Source: Blautia obeum ATCC 29174 (GTDB taxonomy: Bacteria > Bacillota > Clostridia > Lachnospirales > Lachnospiraceae). From it: a stretch of 64,000 nt of DNA. Positions 26,409 through 35,365 of the stretch are shown here, piece by piece. Numbering within the stretch: position 1 is the first letter of the stretch; each line of letters opens with the position of its first letter. The stretch covers positions 2,455,001 to 2,519,000 of the forward strand of contig NZ_CP102265.1 in the NCBI RefSeq assembly GCF_025147765.1. The letters are read 5' to 3'. The translations under genes and the position numbers were made by a program. The notes beneath the pieces were generated by a model. That model saw nothing but the letters and a program-made list of their open reading frames with translations, was not told the origin of the DNA and did not search any database.

Positions 26409-29400
26409 CTTCCGCTTTCCTTCTCTATGCTAAACATGTTTTTCACATACTGTTCCTGTCTGAGATAATCTTTCAGACTGTCTGTCACTTCCTGCATTTT
26501 GTCCAGTCTTCTTGCAGACAACATCTGATTCAGCATCTGATACTTGCTTCCAGAGGCACCCTCGACTTTTTTCATTGAAACGCTGCGTTCCGAAGTCTTC
26601 TTTGTATTGTCTTTATCGCCCTCATCGATCTGGAAATAATACTGCAGTGTCTCCCCGTAAAACAAAGTAAATGTCCTTACAAATATGCCCTGATACATTT
26701 CTTTCAAAGGTTCGCATTTATATGCTGTCTCTGCTCCAAGTCCGGTATCCAGTCTGTAAAACAACGTAACCTTTGCCCCAGGTACTGCACGACATTCCAC
26801 AAATGTTTTGTCATCCAACTGATATGGACTCAAAAGTTCCGGTGAGAGTTTGCGGAAAAACGCAAATTTCAGATTTTCTTTTGCACACTCTTCCAGTATG
26901 CTCTGTGCTATTCCCACATATTCCGGTTTTGGATCTTTTTCTCTGGAAATTTCCTGCAGAAGCGCCAGTCTGCAGATAAGATTAACCGGCCACTTACTGG
27001 TAAATGCATATTCCAGCCTGCTTCTGATGAACGTACTCATTGTATATTCTCTGACAAAAACGCCATAAGAAACCAGTGTAAGGTATGCTCCTGTGATTCG
27101 TTCTTTTCCGGACTGCTTCACATAAGATTCCAGTACAGCTTCCCCCTCTTTACGGTAATCTTCCGTAAAGATCAGAAGACTTAAGATTTTTTCTTCCAGA
27201 TCATACGTATCCATTTCGAATCCTCTGGCACTCTTCCATATCGAAATAAGTTCATCCAGTGGTCCAAACCGATACAGCATAAGATAATGCAGGATCACTT
27301 CATCATATTTACCCTTCCGGTAAACCTCGGATGCCAGTGCCAGAAGTTCGTCATCTTCTGCCATGTCACTTTTCAGGATCATCCGGCTTGTCATCTTGAG
27401 AAGGCAGCTCAGATCCAGTCCTTCATAACCAAATTCTTCTACAATCACCATTGCCTGACGAAACATTCTTCTGGTGATCAATACTTCAAGCAGTGTCGTA
27501 CGGTCAACCTGTGCATACTGACGGAAATCCATTTTTTCAAGATATTTATCAAGCTTCTGATCCTGAACATTCGCAGCATAGTAATCCAGAATCTGTTTTC
27601 TTACAGAATTTCTATACTCTTCTGTACAGTCCTCAAGTTCTGCCAGACTCTGAAAATACTCCAGATTATCCGCATTCAGCGTTGTCGATTCGCAATAATA
27701 CAGCAGAAGTCCCCGTTCTCTGACTCCCAGTTCCAGAAGTTCCGGTACTGCCTTGCTTTCATCTGTGAGCTTTGTAAGATTGTATGGGATTGTAGAAACA
27801 TAACGTCTCTGCTTATCATCCTGGAACAGGATCACCGCATCATCTGTATAAATTCTCGGATATGCAATTCCTTTATTGCAAGGGTAGATTTCTTCCTCTG
27901 CAAACTGACTGTGCCGCACGATCACCTGTCGGATTTTGCTGTCATCACAGTACAGACGATAGGTAAACATCTTCGGAGCGATTGCTTCTCCATCTTCAGC
28001 GCTTACCGGATCAAACAGGAATTCCTGATACAGGATCGCATAATTTTCATCCATCTGTCCTTCTCTGAGTTTGCGATAGGCAAACCGTTCCAGATTATCC
28101 TTATAATTTTCATATGTTTTCGGATCTTTTTCTTTAAATGCGATCACACTCGCATATACATAAGCCTTGCGTGCATCACCAAGTGAATTGTCATTGTACG
28201 CAAAATACATCAGAAGCGGCTTCGGCAGCTGTCTTCTATATGTAATATCCATGGTTTCCACATAATATTCAAATAATCTGGTGATACGTAATCCTCTGCT
28301 TACCGCAAGCGAGAACCATTTGAAATATACCGGTCTGCGTGGTTCCCCCTTCATGATATATTTGCAGACAGCCTCCAGCACATCATCTGATGAAAATTTC
28401 TCATATCCGGCTGCAAGCGCCTGATACAGACTTCCATAGAATTTTTTTTCATATCCGGAGAGATATGCCATACGCATCACAAGCTCTTCGGTAAGCAGAT
28501 CATGTTTACCAGCATAGCAGAATACCTGCATCCAGAACGGGGTAAGACGATGAAGCAGAGAAACATCCTCACTGATCATCTTCCAGGCTTCTATATAAAG
28601 AAGCGGACTTGTACAGCCTTTTTCATATAGTTCTTCCATCATGAACAGTACTTTCGATGGTGTGGTACGATATGTACTGTCAAGTTGAAGCAACAGCCAC
28701 AAAAGCTGGAAACTGTCCTCTTTCTGCCTGAAAAAATTCTGCAATTTCCATACTGCCTGTCCCCGATCCTTATACAAACCGGTCACTGTACAGAGATAGA
28801 GATAAGTTCCGGCTGTTTCCAGTTCTTCTCTTGTAAATTCTTTACCGTGAAAATTCTTGAGGATTTTTTTTGCCACATCATCTTTTCCGTCCAGATGTGC
28901 CATATATGCCTCCAGGAACTGGTACTCCGGATATTCGCAGCCTGCTTCCCTCAGCTGATTTAATTCAAACCCTGCATTTTCTTTCCATGTCTGAAAATTG
29001 ATCCTGTTTTCCTGATATTCAAGATAATCCTTCACAAGTGCAAGTTTGTGCCTTTTTTCTTCTCTGTGTACATCAATATGAATGCGCGCTCCCCTCGATG
29101 CAAGGACATGATACGTCAGTTCCTGATACGGACTTCTTACAATGATCTCGCCTATGTGATTTTCTCTTTTTAACTGATCTGCATGAACAAGATAGTTGAT
29201 CTGAACACTGCTTCCAATAAAATCCTCATCCGTTATCACATGACGCTCTGGCTCCAGGAACTCCCCCTTTGTCTCGATCTCAAGGCGAAGATGTCCCCAT
29301 CCGCTTCTGTGTATCTCAAAAGATTCCTGCATATCTTCTTCTACATTATAAAATTCTGCTGCGGTAGTTTTTAAGGATACGGAAACAGAATCTTTTTCCT

Positions 29401-29956
29401 TCAGACTGATCAGAAATTCCTCCAGATGCTGATAAGTTACCGGCTGTCCGGACAGACCTGCATACAACGCTTTCTGCTTTTTGTCTGCTTTCCTGAACAT
29501 CATACAAAAATCTTTTTCGGTAAAAAGATGATAAGCTTCTCGAAAATCTTTTCTGGCAATCTCGCAAAATGTCTGCATATCATCAACTTTTCCTACAGAA
29601 CTTATGATTTCTTCTTTTATTGCCTCAATTGCAAACGGAAGCTTGTACTCTCCTATACTGGAAGTCACACAGAGCCAGCCTCTGCATATATCACCAGCCT
29701 GCATTCCCACTGCGTCAATTCCATAAGGCAGCCGTACGGTTGTCCCCGAAAACCGACTGTTTCCCGGAACAAATCTTCGATCTGAGGAAGTAATATATCC
29801 CTGTATCTTATCATTGTTCTCCGTTCCAAGATACAGCTCCCCCTGTGTAGTCGTTCCTGCTTTGATCTTTATCTCCAGTTTTTCTTTTGAAAAAAGGAGT
29901 TCCGGCTGATCATATTTGAATTTTCCATTGAGTATCTGTTCTATCTTTTTTTTCAA
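26405..29956 (-). CDS. Very large repeat protein (DUF5717-like), first gene of the Hsp70-like operon
   Basis: A 1183-aa cytoplasmic protein without signal peptide or membrane helices. The N-terminal ~310 residues are beta-rich with two related sandwich-like parts: KLEIKIKAGTTTQGELYLGTENN...YGIDAVGMQAGDICRGWLCV, and SFEIHRSGWGHLRLEIETKGEFLEPERHVI. From about 330 to 1030 it is helical and repeat-like, reminiscent of TPR/HEAT solenoids. The last 130 residues (GAKVTLFYRLDTGLGAETAYKCEPL) return to a beta pattern and end in a charged tail. I recall the name DUF5717 for this family but cannot verify it. The start is TTG 29956 with AGGTGA upstream. It overlaps the Hsp70-like gene by ATGA. Confidence 0.75.
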   Translation of the reverse strand: MKKKIEQILNGKFKYDQPELLFSKEKLEIKIKAGTTTQGELYLGTENNDKIQGYITSSDRRFVPGNSRFSGTTVRLPYGIDAVGMQAGDICRGWLCVTSSIGEYKLPFAIEAIKEEIISSVGKVDDMQTFCEIARKDFREAYHLFTEKDFCMMFRKADKKQKALYAGLSGQPVTYQHLEEFLISLKEKDSVSVSLKTTAAEFYNVEEDMQESFEIHRSGWGHLRLEIETKGEFLEPERHVITDEDFIGSSVQINYLVHADQLKRENHIGEIIVRSPYQELTYHVLASRGARIHIDVHREEKRHKLALVKDYLEYQENRINFQTWKENAGFELNQLREAGCEYPEYQFLEAYMAHLDGKDDVAKKILKNFHGKEFTREELETAGTYLYLCTVTGLYKDRGQAVWKLQNFFRQKEDSFQLLWLLLQLDSTYRTTPSKVLFMMEELYEKGCTSPLLYIEAWKMISEDVSLLHRLTPFWMQVFCYAGKHDLLTEELVMRMAYLSGYEKKFYGSLYQALAAGYEKFSSDDVLEAVCKYIMKGEPRRPVYFKWFSLAVSRGLRITRLFEYYVETMDITYRRQLPKPLLMYFAYNDNSLGDARKAYVYASVIAFKEKDPKTYENYKDNLERFAYRKLREGQMDENYAILYQEFLFDPVSAEDGEAIAPKMFTYRLYCDDSKIRQVIVRHSQFAEEEIYPCNKGIAYPRIYTDDAVILFQDDKQRRYVSTIPYNLTKLTDESKAVPELLELGVRERGLLLYYCESTTLNADNLEYFQSLAELEDCTEEYRNSVRKQILDYYAANVQDQKLDKYLEKMDFRQYAQVDRTTLLEVLITRRMFRQAMVIVEEFGYEGLDLSCLLKMTSRMILKSDMAEDDELLALASEVYRKGKYDEVILHYLMLYRFGPLDELISIWKSARGFEMDTYDLEEKILSLLIFTEDYRKEGEAVLESYVKQSGKERITGAYLTLVSYGVFVREYTMSTFIRSRLEYAFTSKWPVNLICRLALLQEISREKDPKPEYVGIAQSILEECAKENLKFAFFRKLSPELLSPYQLDDKTFVECRAVPGAKVTLFYRLDTGLGAETAYKCEPLKEMYQGIFVRTFTLFYGETLQYYFQIDEGDKDNTKKTSERSVSMKKVEGASGSKYQMLNQMLSARRLDKMQEVTDSLKDYLRQEQYVKNMFSIEKESGR

Positions 29957-30006
29957 AATAGTTCACCTGATTATCCTTGAAAGTGTATTTTTCTCATATA
30001 AAATTT

Positions 30007-30035
30007 ATTATACACTACATCCTGAGGATACGCAA
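30007..30035 (-). promoter_or_regulatory. Promoter of the DUF5717/Hsp70-like/TPR operon
   Basis: TTGCGT (30030-30035), 17 bases and TATAAT (30007-30012) on the minus strand. The spacer holds a small palindrome ATCCTcAGGAT, a possible operator. The operon diverges from the sporulation sigma factor gene. Confidence 0.65.
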
Positions 30036-30114
30036 ATCATATAATTTTATGGGAAAAGCACGTTGCTCCAGCCTCTGACATATTCTATATAGAAGCCCCT
30101 TTTGAGGTGGATAT

Positions 30115-30735
30115 TTGAAAACTTTTCAGAAACCTTTGACCGCAGCAGAGGAACGGCTCTGCCTCAGACGCTGCCAGGAAGGGGATCCGGAAGCAAAACG
30201 TATTCTGATCGAACGTAATCTTCGTCTGGTTGCCCATGTTGCAAAAAAATATCAGGGAAACGGAGAAGAACTGGAAGACCTGATCTCTATCGGTACGATC
30301 GGACTGATCAAGGCTATTTCCACCTTCAATTCAGAACGTTCTGCCAGGCTGTCCACTTATGCCGCCCGCTGTATTGATAACGAACTTCTTATGATGCTGC
30401 GTGCAAGAAAAAAATGTTCACGTGAAGTTTCTCTTTATGAACCGATCGGAACAGACAAAGAGGGAAATGAGATCAGTCTGCTGGATATTATCGAAAGTCC
30501 GCCGGTGGATATCGTAGAAGAATATTCTACCCGTCAGGATATACGATTTCTTTTTTCTTCTATGAAGGATATCCTGACACCAAAAGAATACCAGGTCATC
30601 TGCTGTCGTTATGGACTGTTTGAAAACAACGAAATGACACAGCGTGAAATCGCCGATCAGCTTCATATCAGTCGTTCCTATGTCTCCAGAATCGAAAAAA
30701 ACGCATTAAAAAAATTAAAAACTCTCTTCGGTTGA
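30115..30735 (+). CDS. sigK: Sporulation sigma factor, SigK type, without pro-sequence
   Basis: A 206-aa sigma-70 family factor. Region 2 reads NLRLVAHVAKKYQGNGEELEDLISIGTIGLIKAISTF...LSTYAARCIDNELLM, and region 4 ends in MTQREIADQLHISRSYVSRIEKNALKKL. The EVSLYEPIGTDKEGNEISLLDII linker is a hallmark of SigK/SigE mother-cell factors, and KPLTAAEERLCL aligns with the start of mature SigK. The start codon is TTG 30115 with GAGGTGG upstream. There is no room for the hydrophobic ~20-residue pro-peptide of Bacillus pro-SigK and no intervening skin element. SigE cannot be wholly excluded. The gene diverges from the Hsp70-like operon. Confidence 0.88.
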   Translation: MKTFQKPLTAAEERLCLRRCQEGDPEAKRILIERNLRLVAHVAKKYQGNGEELEDLISIGTIGLIKAISTFNSERSARLSTYAARCIDNELLMMLRARKKCSREVSLYEPIGTDKEGNEISLLDIIESPPVDIVEEYSTRQDIRFLFSSMKDILTPKEYQVICCRYGLFENNEMTQREIADQLHISRSYVSRIEKNALKKLKTLFG

Positions 30736-30808
30736 TTTTCTGTCAGAAATACTCTAAAATTAGAAACAGACTGAGATGTCTTCAGTCGGAAGGAGGTTTT
30801 CTATTCAT

Positions 30809-32953
30809 ATGACAGATACAACTGAACGATCAGGCTTTGTATATATGCACAAACTATTGAAACAACTGATGATTCTTCTGCTCTGTACTGTTTTGATCGG
30901 AACAGGTTTTGCACCCGCTTCAGTCTCTGCAGCCTCACGGCCTGTAACGATCAGCAGCTGTAAGATTTCAGGAAAAAGCAAAGTCCGCGTAACCGCTGTC
31001 ACGGCAAATCCACGTAAAATATCCGGATCTCGCTGTTACCTTTTTGCACTGACTCCGGGCATGTCGGCCAGGCCAGTAGCATCCTGTAAAAAATCAAAAA
31101 AAATGACATTTACCTGTAAATTAAACTCCGGTGGTGTCAACCTTCTGAATTCCGGTTTTGCTGTCGCTTCTCGGAATTCCAGTGGGAAATATACTTATAT
31201 CAGCACACGCAGATTTATTTCCAACCCCGGTGCACTGGCCAAATATCGATATCGTTTTCCAAAGTCCATCTCCAAAAAGGGACTTCAGGTCAATGCTGAC
31301 ATGATGGAAGATGCGGAAGAACTGAATGTACGAAATTCTGTGATCAATATTGATTTCAGTCAGCTGATCGCACCACCGGCACTTCAAAATTCCAGGTACT
31401 CTTACTCCTGGAAATACCAGGGACAAACTTACTGGTTTGTAAAAGATTCTGTCTCTTATTACGACAGACAGCTGCTTGCACTGAATTCCACTTCATCTGT
31501 AAATTCTGCTGTTCTGCTTCTGAGTTGGCGCAGTGACCTGACCAGCCTGATCTATCCACAGGGACGCCAGCAGGGACATGCTTTTTATGCCTGGAATACC
31601 AAAGACCGTTCTGCGAGAAAGCAGCTGCAGGCAACACTGAATTTTCTGGCCAGACGTTACAGTACTTCCACAAAAAAATACGGACAGATTTCCAACTGGA
31701 TTATCGGAAATGAAGTCAATAATTACAACACTTATAATTACGCCGGTTCCCAGACACTGAGACAGTATTCTCAGATTTATGCAGATCAGTTTCGTCTTGC
31801 CTATAATACACTGGTCAGTGTTTATTCTAATGCAAGAGTTTATATTTCACTTGATCATCTGTGGAATACAAATTATGTGAATGGAACCTTTGCTTCACGA
31901 AAAATGCTGGATTCTTTTGCTTCAAAGATACGTGCCGGTGGAAATCTGCAATGGAACCTTGCATATCACCCATACAGTTCTCCACTGACAGAGCCTCGTT
32001 TCTGGGCGAATACAAACGGGCAGCTCACCAAATCACTTACAACGCCTGTGATCAATATGGGAAATATCCGCCTGCTGACCAGCTATATACGTCAGAAATA
32101 TGGTTCAAAAACAAGGATCATTCTGTCCGAGACCGGTTATACTTCTGTTCAGAGAAAACACAATGTTGAAAATCTGCAGGCAGCTGCGGTTGCCTACAGT
32201 TACCTTCTTGCTGAATCAGATAATATGATCGACTCACTGATCATTCATCGTCAGATCGACCACAAAGAAGAGATCAAACAGGGACTGAATCTTGGATTAT
32301 GGACAACCGACGCCAGATCTGCTGATTTTGAATCTGCCAACACAAAGAAAAGATCCTGGAGTGTCTTTAAATATATGGACAGCAGTCGTTCTGCTTCCGA
32401 AACCGCATTTATTCCATCCTCGATCGGTGTCAGCAACTGGAAATCGCTGATCCCTTCATACAGTTCCAAACTCTATAACAAATCAAACTGTACCATCGGA
32501 GCACTTGAACAGGTAAATGCATATCGCCGCGGTGCTTCCATATATCAGAGCTGGTCTCCTTATGGTGCTGTTACAACTTCACATAAAACAGGAAATACCT
32601 TTACTGCTCTTCATGATATCCGACGAAACAAAAACAGTTTATGGGGATTCTCGCAAAAAATGAAGCGCAGTCTTTCCTTTAAATCATATCCAAATTTCTG
32701 CACAACGCTCCGCGCAAGTGGTGCACAGAATGGATATGTACAGATCAAATTGCGCTTTTACAGTGGAAAACATATCTTCGAATGTGCCAGAACTGTACCT
32801 GCTGATCAAACTGTCCGTTTAAAAACGTCTCTTGCGAAATGGAAATATCGCAGTAAAGTAACTAAAATTCAGGTTATGGCAGCCCCTGTAAATGGTAGTC
32901 AGTGGAACGCCAACGCTCAGCTTGTTATGAATGCCCCTGTGCGCAGTCGCTAA
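30809..32953 (+). CDS. Secreted glycosidase-like protein (DUF5722-type)
   Basis: A 714-aa exported protein. After an 18-residue lead it has a signal peptide (KLLKQLMILLLCTVLIGTGFAP, cleavage near VSAAS). The middle domain (about 170-530) looks like a TIM-barrel glycoside hydrolase: Glu302 in WIIGNEVNN would be the acid/base and Glu441 in ILSETGYTS the nucleophile, the clan A arrangement. I recall DUF5722 for such proteins. N- and C-terminal parts are basic and Ser-rich and may bind wall polymers. AAGGAGG stands 13 bases before ATG 30809; ATG 30845 lies at the signal peptide itself but has no ribosome-binding site. The substrate is unknown. Confidence 0.75.
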   Translation: MTDTTERSGFVYMHKLLKQLMILLLCTVLIGTGFAPASVSAASRPVTISSCKISGKSKVRVTAVTANPRKISGSRCYLFALTPGMSARPVASCKKSKKMTFTCKLNSGGVNLLNSGFAVASRNSSGKYTYISTRRFISNPGALAKYRYRFPKSISKKGLQVNADMMEDAEELNVRNSVINIDFSQLIAPPALQNSRYSYSWKYQGQTYWFVKDSVSYYDRQLLALNSTSSVNSAVLLLSWRSDLTSLIYPQGRQQGHAFYAWNTKDRSARKQLQATLNFLARRYSTSTKKYGQISNWIIGNEVNNYNTYNYAGSQTLRQYSQIYADQFRLAYNTLVSVYSNARVYISLDHLWNTNYVNGTFASRKMLDSFASKIRAGGNLQWNLAYHPYSSPLTEPRFWANTNGQLTKSLTTPVINMGNIRLLTSYIRQKYGSKTRIILSETGYTSVQRKHNVENLQAAAVAYSYLLAESDNMIDSLIIHRQIDHKEEIKQGLNLGLWTTDARSADFESANTKKRSWSVFKYMDSSRSASETAFIPSSIGVSNWKSLIPSYSSKLYNKSNCTIGALEQVNAYRRGASIYQSWSPYGAVTTSHKTGNTFTALHDIRRNKNSLWGFSQKMKRSLSFKSYPNFCTTLRASGAQNGYVQIKLRFYSGKHIFECARTVPADQTVRLKTSLAKWKYRSKVTKIQVMAAPVNGSQWNANAQLVMNAPVRSR

Positions 32954-32973
32954 ATTTTTCATTAAATAAAAAA

Positions 32974-33009
32974 AGAGCAGATATCACTTCTCATGAGGAT
33001 ATCTGCTCT
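32974..33009. terminator. Bidirectional intrinsic terminator
   Basis: AGAGCAGATATC (32974-32985) pairs with GATATCTGCTCT (32998-33009) over a 12-base loop. A T-run follows on the plus strand and an A-run precedes, so it also serves the convergent U32 gene. Confidence 0.9.
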
Positions 33010-33049
33010 CTTTTTATTCTAAGTTCTGTTTTACAGATTCGTCTGTATT

Positions 33050-34276
33050 TTATGCCTCGGCCCTTCGAAGGAGATCATACTTTTCAATCTCTGTTCCAAG
33101 GTCTACGGCAAGTTTCTGCTGTGGATGCGGTGCACTTTCTACAGAATTTCCATCTTCATCATAGATTGCACGAACGGTTGCTGTGATATTTCTGCCATCC
33201 GGTTTCATGATCTCAATCATCTCACCAACAGTAAACTTATTTCTCTGCGTAATATGTGCGAAACCATTTTCATCAACTTCTTCTGCATATCCCAGATAAG
33301 TATATTCTTTTACATACGTATTGTTGTCATAAATCTGCGTATGTTCATCTGGTTTGCCATAAAAGAATCCTGTCGTAAACTGACGGTACGTACAATTGGA
33401 AATCTGTTCCTGATACCAGGACATATTTGCCTTATATTTTTCCGGAGCCTCCATATAATCATCAATTGCCTTGCGATAAGTTCTTGCAACAGTTGCCACA
33501 TAAAGAGCAGTCTTCATGCGTCCTTCAATCTTCAGGCTGTCGATACCACTGTTCAGGATATCATCCATATGCTCTACCATACAGAGATCCTTGGAGTTGA
33601 AGATATAAGTTCCTCTCTCATTCTCAAATACCGGCATATATTCACCAGGACGTTTTTCTTCCACAATAGAATATTTCCAACGACACGGATGTGTGCATGC
33701 CCCCTGATTCGCATCTCTTCCAACCAGATAATTGCTGAGCAGGCATCTTCCGGAATAAGAAATACACATTGCTCCATGAACAAAAGTCTCGATTTCCATA
33801 TCATCCGGAATATGTTCACGGATCTCACGGATTTCTTTCAAAGAAAGTTCCCTTGCCGTTACGACACGTTTCGCGCCGAGCTTATACCAGAAACGGTATG
33901 TCTCATAGTTTGTATTGTTTGCCTGTGTACTGATATGGCATTCTATTTCCGGACAAATTTCACGGGCATAGGTAAAAATTCCCGGGTCTGCAATGATCAG
34001 TGCATCCGGTTTCAGTTCTTTCAGCTCCTGCAGATATTCTCTGACTCCCGGAAGGTCATCATTATGCGCCAGAATATTTACTGTCACATAAACCTTTACT
34101 CCATGTTCATGTGCAAACGCAATTCCCTCTGCCATATCTTCATGTGTAAAATTCTTGGCTTTTGCGCGGAGGCCAAATGCTTCTCCACCTATATATACCG
34201 CATCTGCACCAAATACAACGGCTATTTTCAGTACTTCAAGACTGCTTGCAGGTACCAGTAACTCTATATTTCTCAT
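33050..34276 (-). CDS. trhP: Peptidase U32 family protein, tRNA 5-hydroxyuridine synthesis (TrhP-like)
   Basis: A 408-aa U32 family protein. The N-terminal TIM-barrel-like part starts MRNIELLVPASSLEVLKIAVVFGADAVYIGG. The conserved U32 signature lies at ETFVHGAMCISYSGRCLLSNYLVGRDANQGACTHPCRW, with four Cys that ligate an iron-sulfur cluster in studied members. The C-terminal domain is the usual U32 beta barrel. U32 proteins TrhP/YrrN-YrrO form 5-hydroxyuridine at tRNA position 34. Direct overlap (ATGA) with the trmR gene, whose product methylates that hydroxyuridine, strongly supports this role over a protease role. Only one U32 gene is present here, whereas Bacillus has two. Confidence 0.88.
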   Translation of the reverse strand: MRNIELLVPASSLEVLKIAVVFGADAVYIGGEAFGLRAKAKNFTHEDMAEGIAFAHEHGVKVYVTVNILAHNDDLPGVREYLQELKELKPDALIIADPGIFTYAREICPEIECHISTQANNTNYETYRFWYKLGAKRVVTARELSLKEIREIREHIPDDMEIETFVHGAMCISYSGRCLLSNYLVGRDANQGACTHPCRWKYSIVEEKRPGEYMPVFENERGTYIFNSKDLCMVEHMDDILNSGIDSLKIEGRMKTALYVATVARTYRKAIDDYMEAPEKYKANMSWYQEQISNCTYRQFTTGFFYGKPDEHTQIYDNNTYVKEYTYLGYAEEVDENGFAHITQRNKFTVGEMIEIMKPDGRNITATVRAIYDEDGNSVESAPHPQQKLAVDLGTEIEKYDLLRRAEA

Positions 34277-34920
34277 GCTTCCTCCTTAACGCTCAAAGAC
34301 ACGCCGTCTCCCAGCGGAATAATACTTGTCATAAGCTGTGGATGGTGTTTCAGTTCATACAAATACTCTCTCATACGCTTGTAAATTGTACGGTTTCTTC
34401 GTTCCACAAGATAATGGGATTCAATCAGCTCGCCCTCCTGAAGTACGTTATCTGACATCAGGACTCCGCCCGGGGCAAGCAGCCGCACCACATCCGGCAG
34501 CCAGTGAATATACTGTCCCTTGGCCGCATCCATAAAAATCAGATCATATGATCCCGAAAGTTCTTTCAGAATTTGCCCTGCGTCTCCTTCCAAAAAGGTA
34601 ATCTGCGACTCACGGCCGGCTCTTCGGAAATTCTCCCTTGCCTTTGGAATTCTCTTTTCATAATTTTCAATCGTTGTGATATGCATTTCAGGCTGACTGT
34701 ACTCACACATAAGAAGTGTGGAGAAGCCAACGGCTGTCCCCACTTCCAGAATACGCTGCGGCTTCTTAAGTGCCAGCAGTGTCTTTATAAAGCTCTGCAT
34801 CTCCTTACGAATGATCGGAACTCCCTCAGACAACGCAGAACACTCCAGTTCATCAAGAAATGGAGTGTTCCCTGCATCAAGGGAATTAATAAACGTACGC
34901 ATTCTCTCTTCTACGATCAC
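34273..34920 (-). CDS. trmR: tRNA 5-hydroxyuridine O-methyltransferase (YrrM-type)
   Basis: A 215-aa SAM-dependent class I O-methyltransferase. Motif I is LEVGTAVGFSTLLMCEY, the metal/catalytic region DLIFMDAAKGQY, then LLAPGGVLMSDNVL and the C-terminal MTSIIPLGDGVSLSV. It matches Bacillus YrrM/TrmR, which converts ho5U34 in tRNA to mo5U34. The start is GTG 34920, with AAGGAG 8 bases upstream, overlapping the MltG-like stop as GTGA; its own stop overlaps trhP as ATGA. The order mltG-trmR-trhP equals yrrL-yrrM-yrrN of Bacillus subtilis. Confidence 0.92.
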   Translation of the reverse strand: MIVEERMRTFINSLDAGNTPFLDELECSALSEGVPIIRKEMQSFIKTLLALKKPQRILEVGTAVGFSTLLMCEYSQPEMHITTIENYEKRIPKARENFRRAGRESQITFLEGDAGQILKELSGSYDLIFMDAAKGQYIHWLPDVVRLLAPGGVLMSDNVLQEGELIESHYLVERRNRTIYKRMREYLYELKHHPQLMTSIIPLGDGVSLSVKEEA

Positions 34921-35318
34921 GAAGTTGCTCCTTCCTGCTCTGCATCACCTGCAAGAATTCCCATGATCCTATTTGGTGTATAGGCAGTACTGAGTAGATA
35001 TGTGCCTGGTTTCATTTTCCCACTGTAATTTGAAAGTTTTTCCTGTACCCAGAACACCAGCGTATCCTCGATCAGTCCTTTACTCTTTAATGTCTTTGCG
35101 ATATCATAACTTGTTGCATCTTCTTTGATCACAACAGTTACTTCCTGTCCTTCTCCCGGGTTCATCGCCTGCTGGTTAAAAATGTTATACCCAAACTGGT
35201 AGGTAACCTTACCGATCCAGATCACGAGGACAGCCACACAAACATACAAAGCTATTTTAAAAAATCCTCCTGCAACAATCACTCCAGCCGCACCTACCCG
35301 GTCTTTGGTATCTCCCAT
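34917..35318 (-). CDS. Short MltG-like membrane protein lacking the catalytic domain
   Basis: A 133-aa protein: basic N-terminus, one membrane helix (about 18-42), then the LysM-like domain found at the start of MltG/YceG (EVTVVIKEDATSYDIAKTLKSKGLIEDTLVFWVQEKLSNYSGKMKPGTYLLST). It ends right there. Full MltG proteins are about 340-380 aa and carry the transglycosylase Glu in the following domain, which is absent. Its place between yrzB and trmR is exactly that of mltG in Bacillus. It has a good AAAGGAG start signal, and its stop is coupled to trmR, so the short form looks stable rather than freshly broken. A non-catalytic regulator or scaffold role is possible. Confidence 0.82.
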   Translation of the reverse strand: MGDTKDRVGAAGVIVAGGFFKIALYVCVAVLVIWIGKVTYQFGYNIFNQQAMNPGEGQEVTVVIKEDATSYDIAKTLKSKGLIEDTLVFWVQEKLSNYSGKMKPGTYLLSTAYTPNRIMGILAGDAEQEGATS

Positions 35319-35365
35319 ATCTGCTCCTTTCTGTGTACTGATCAGATCTCATCAAACTGCACTGC

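Noticed and set aside
30061..30114. SigE-type promoter for sigK (GACATATT element)
   Set aside because: A -35-like ATATT is present but no CATA-type -10 lies at the right distance.
33125..34261. Long plus-strand reading frame opposite the U32 gene
   Set aside because: Antisense shadow of trhP with implausible composition and no start signal.
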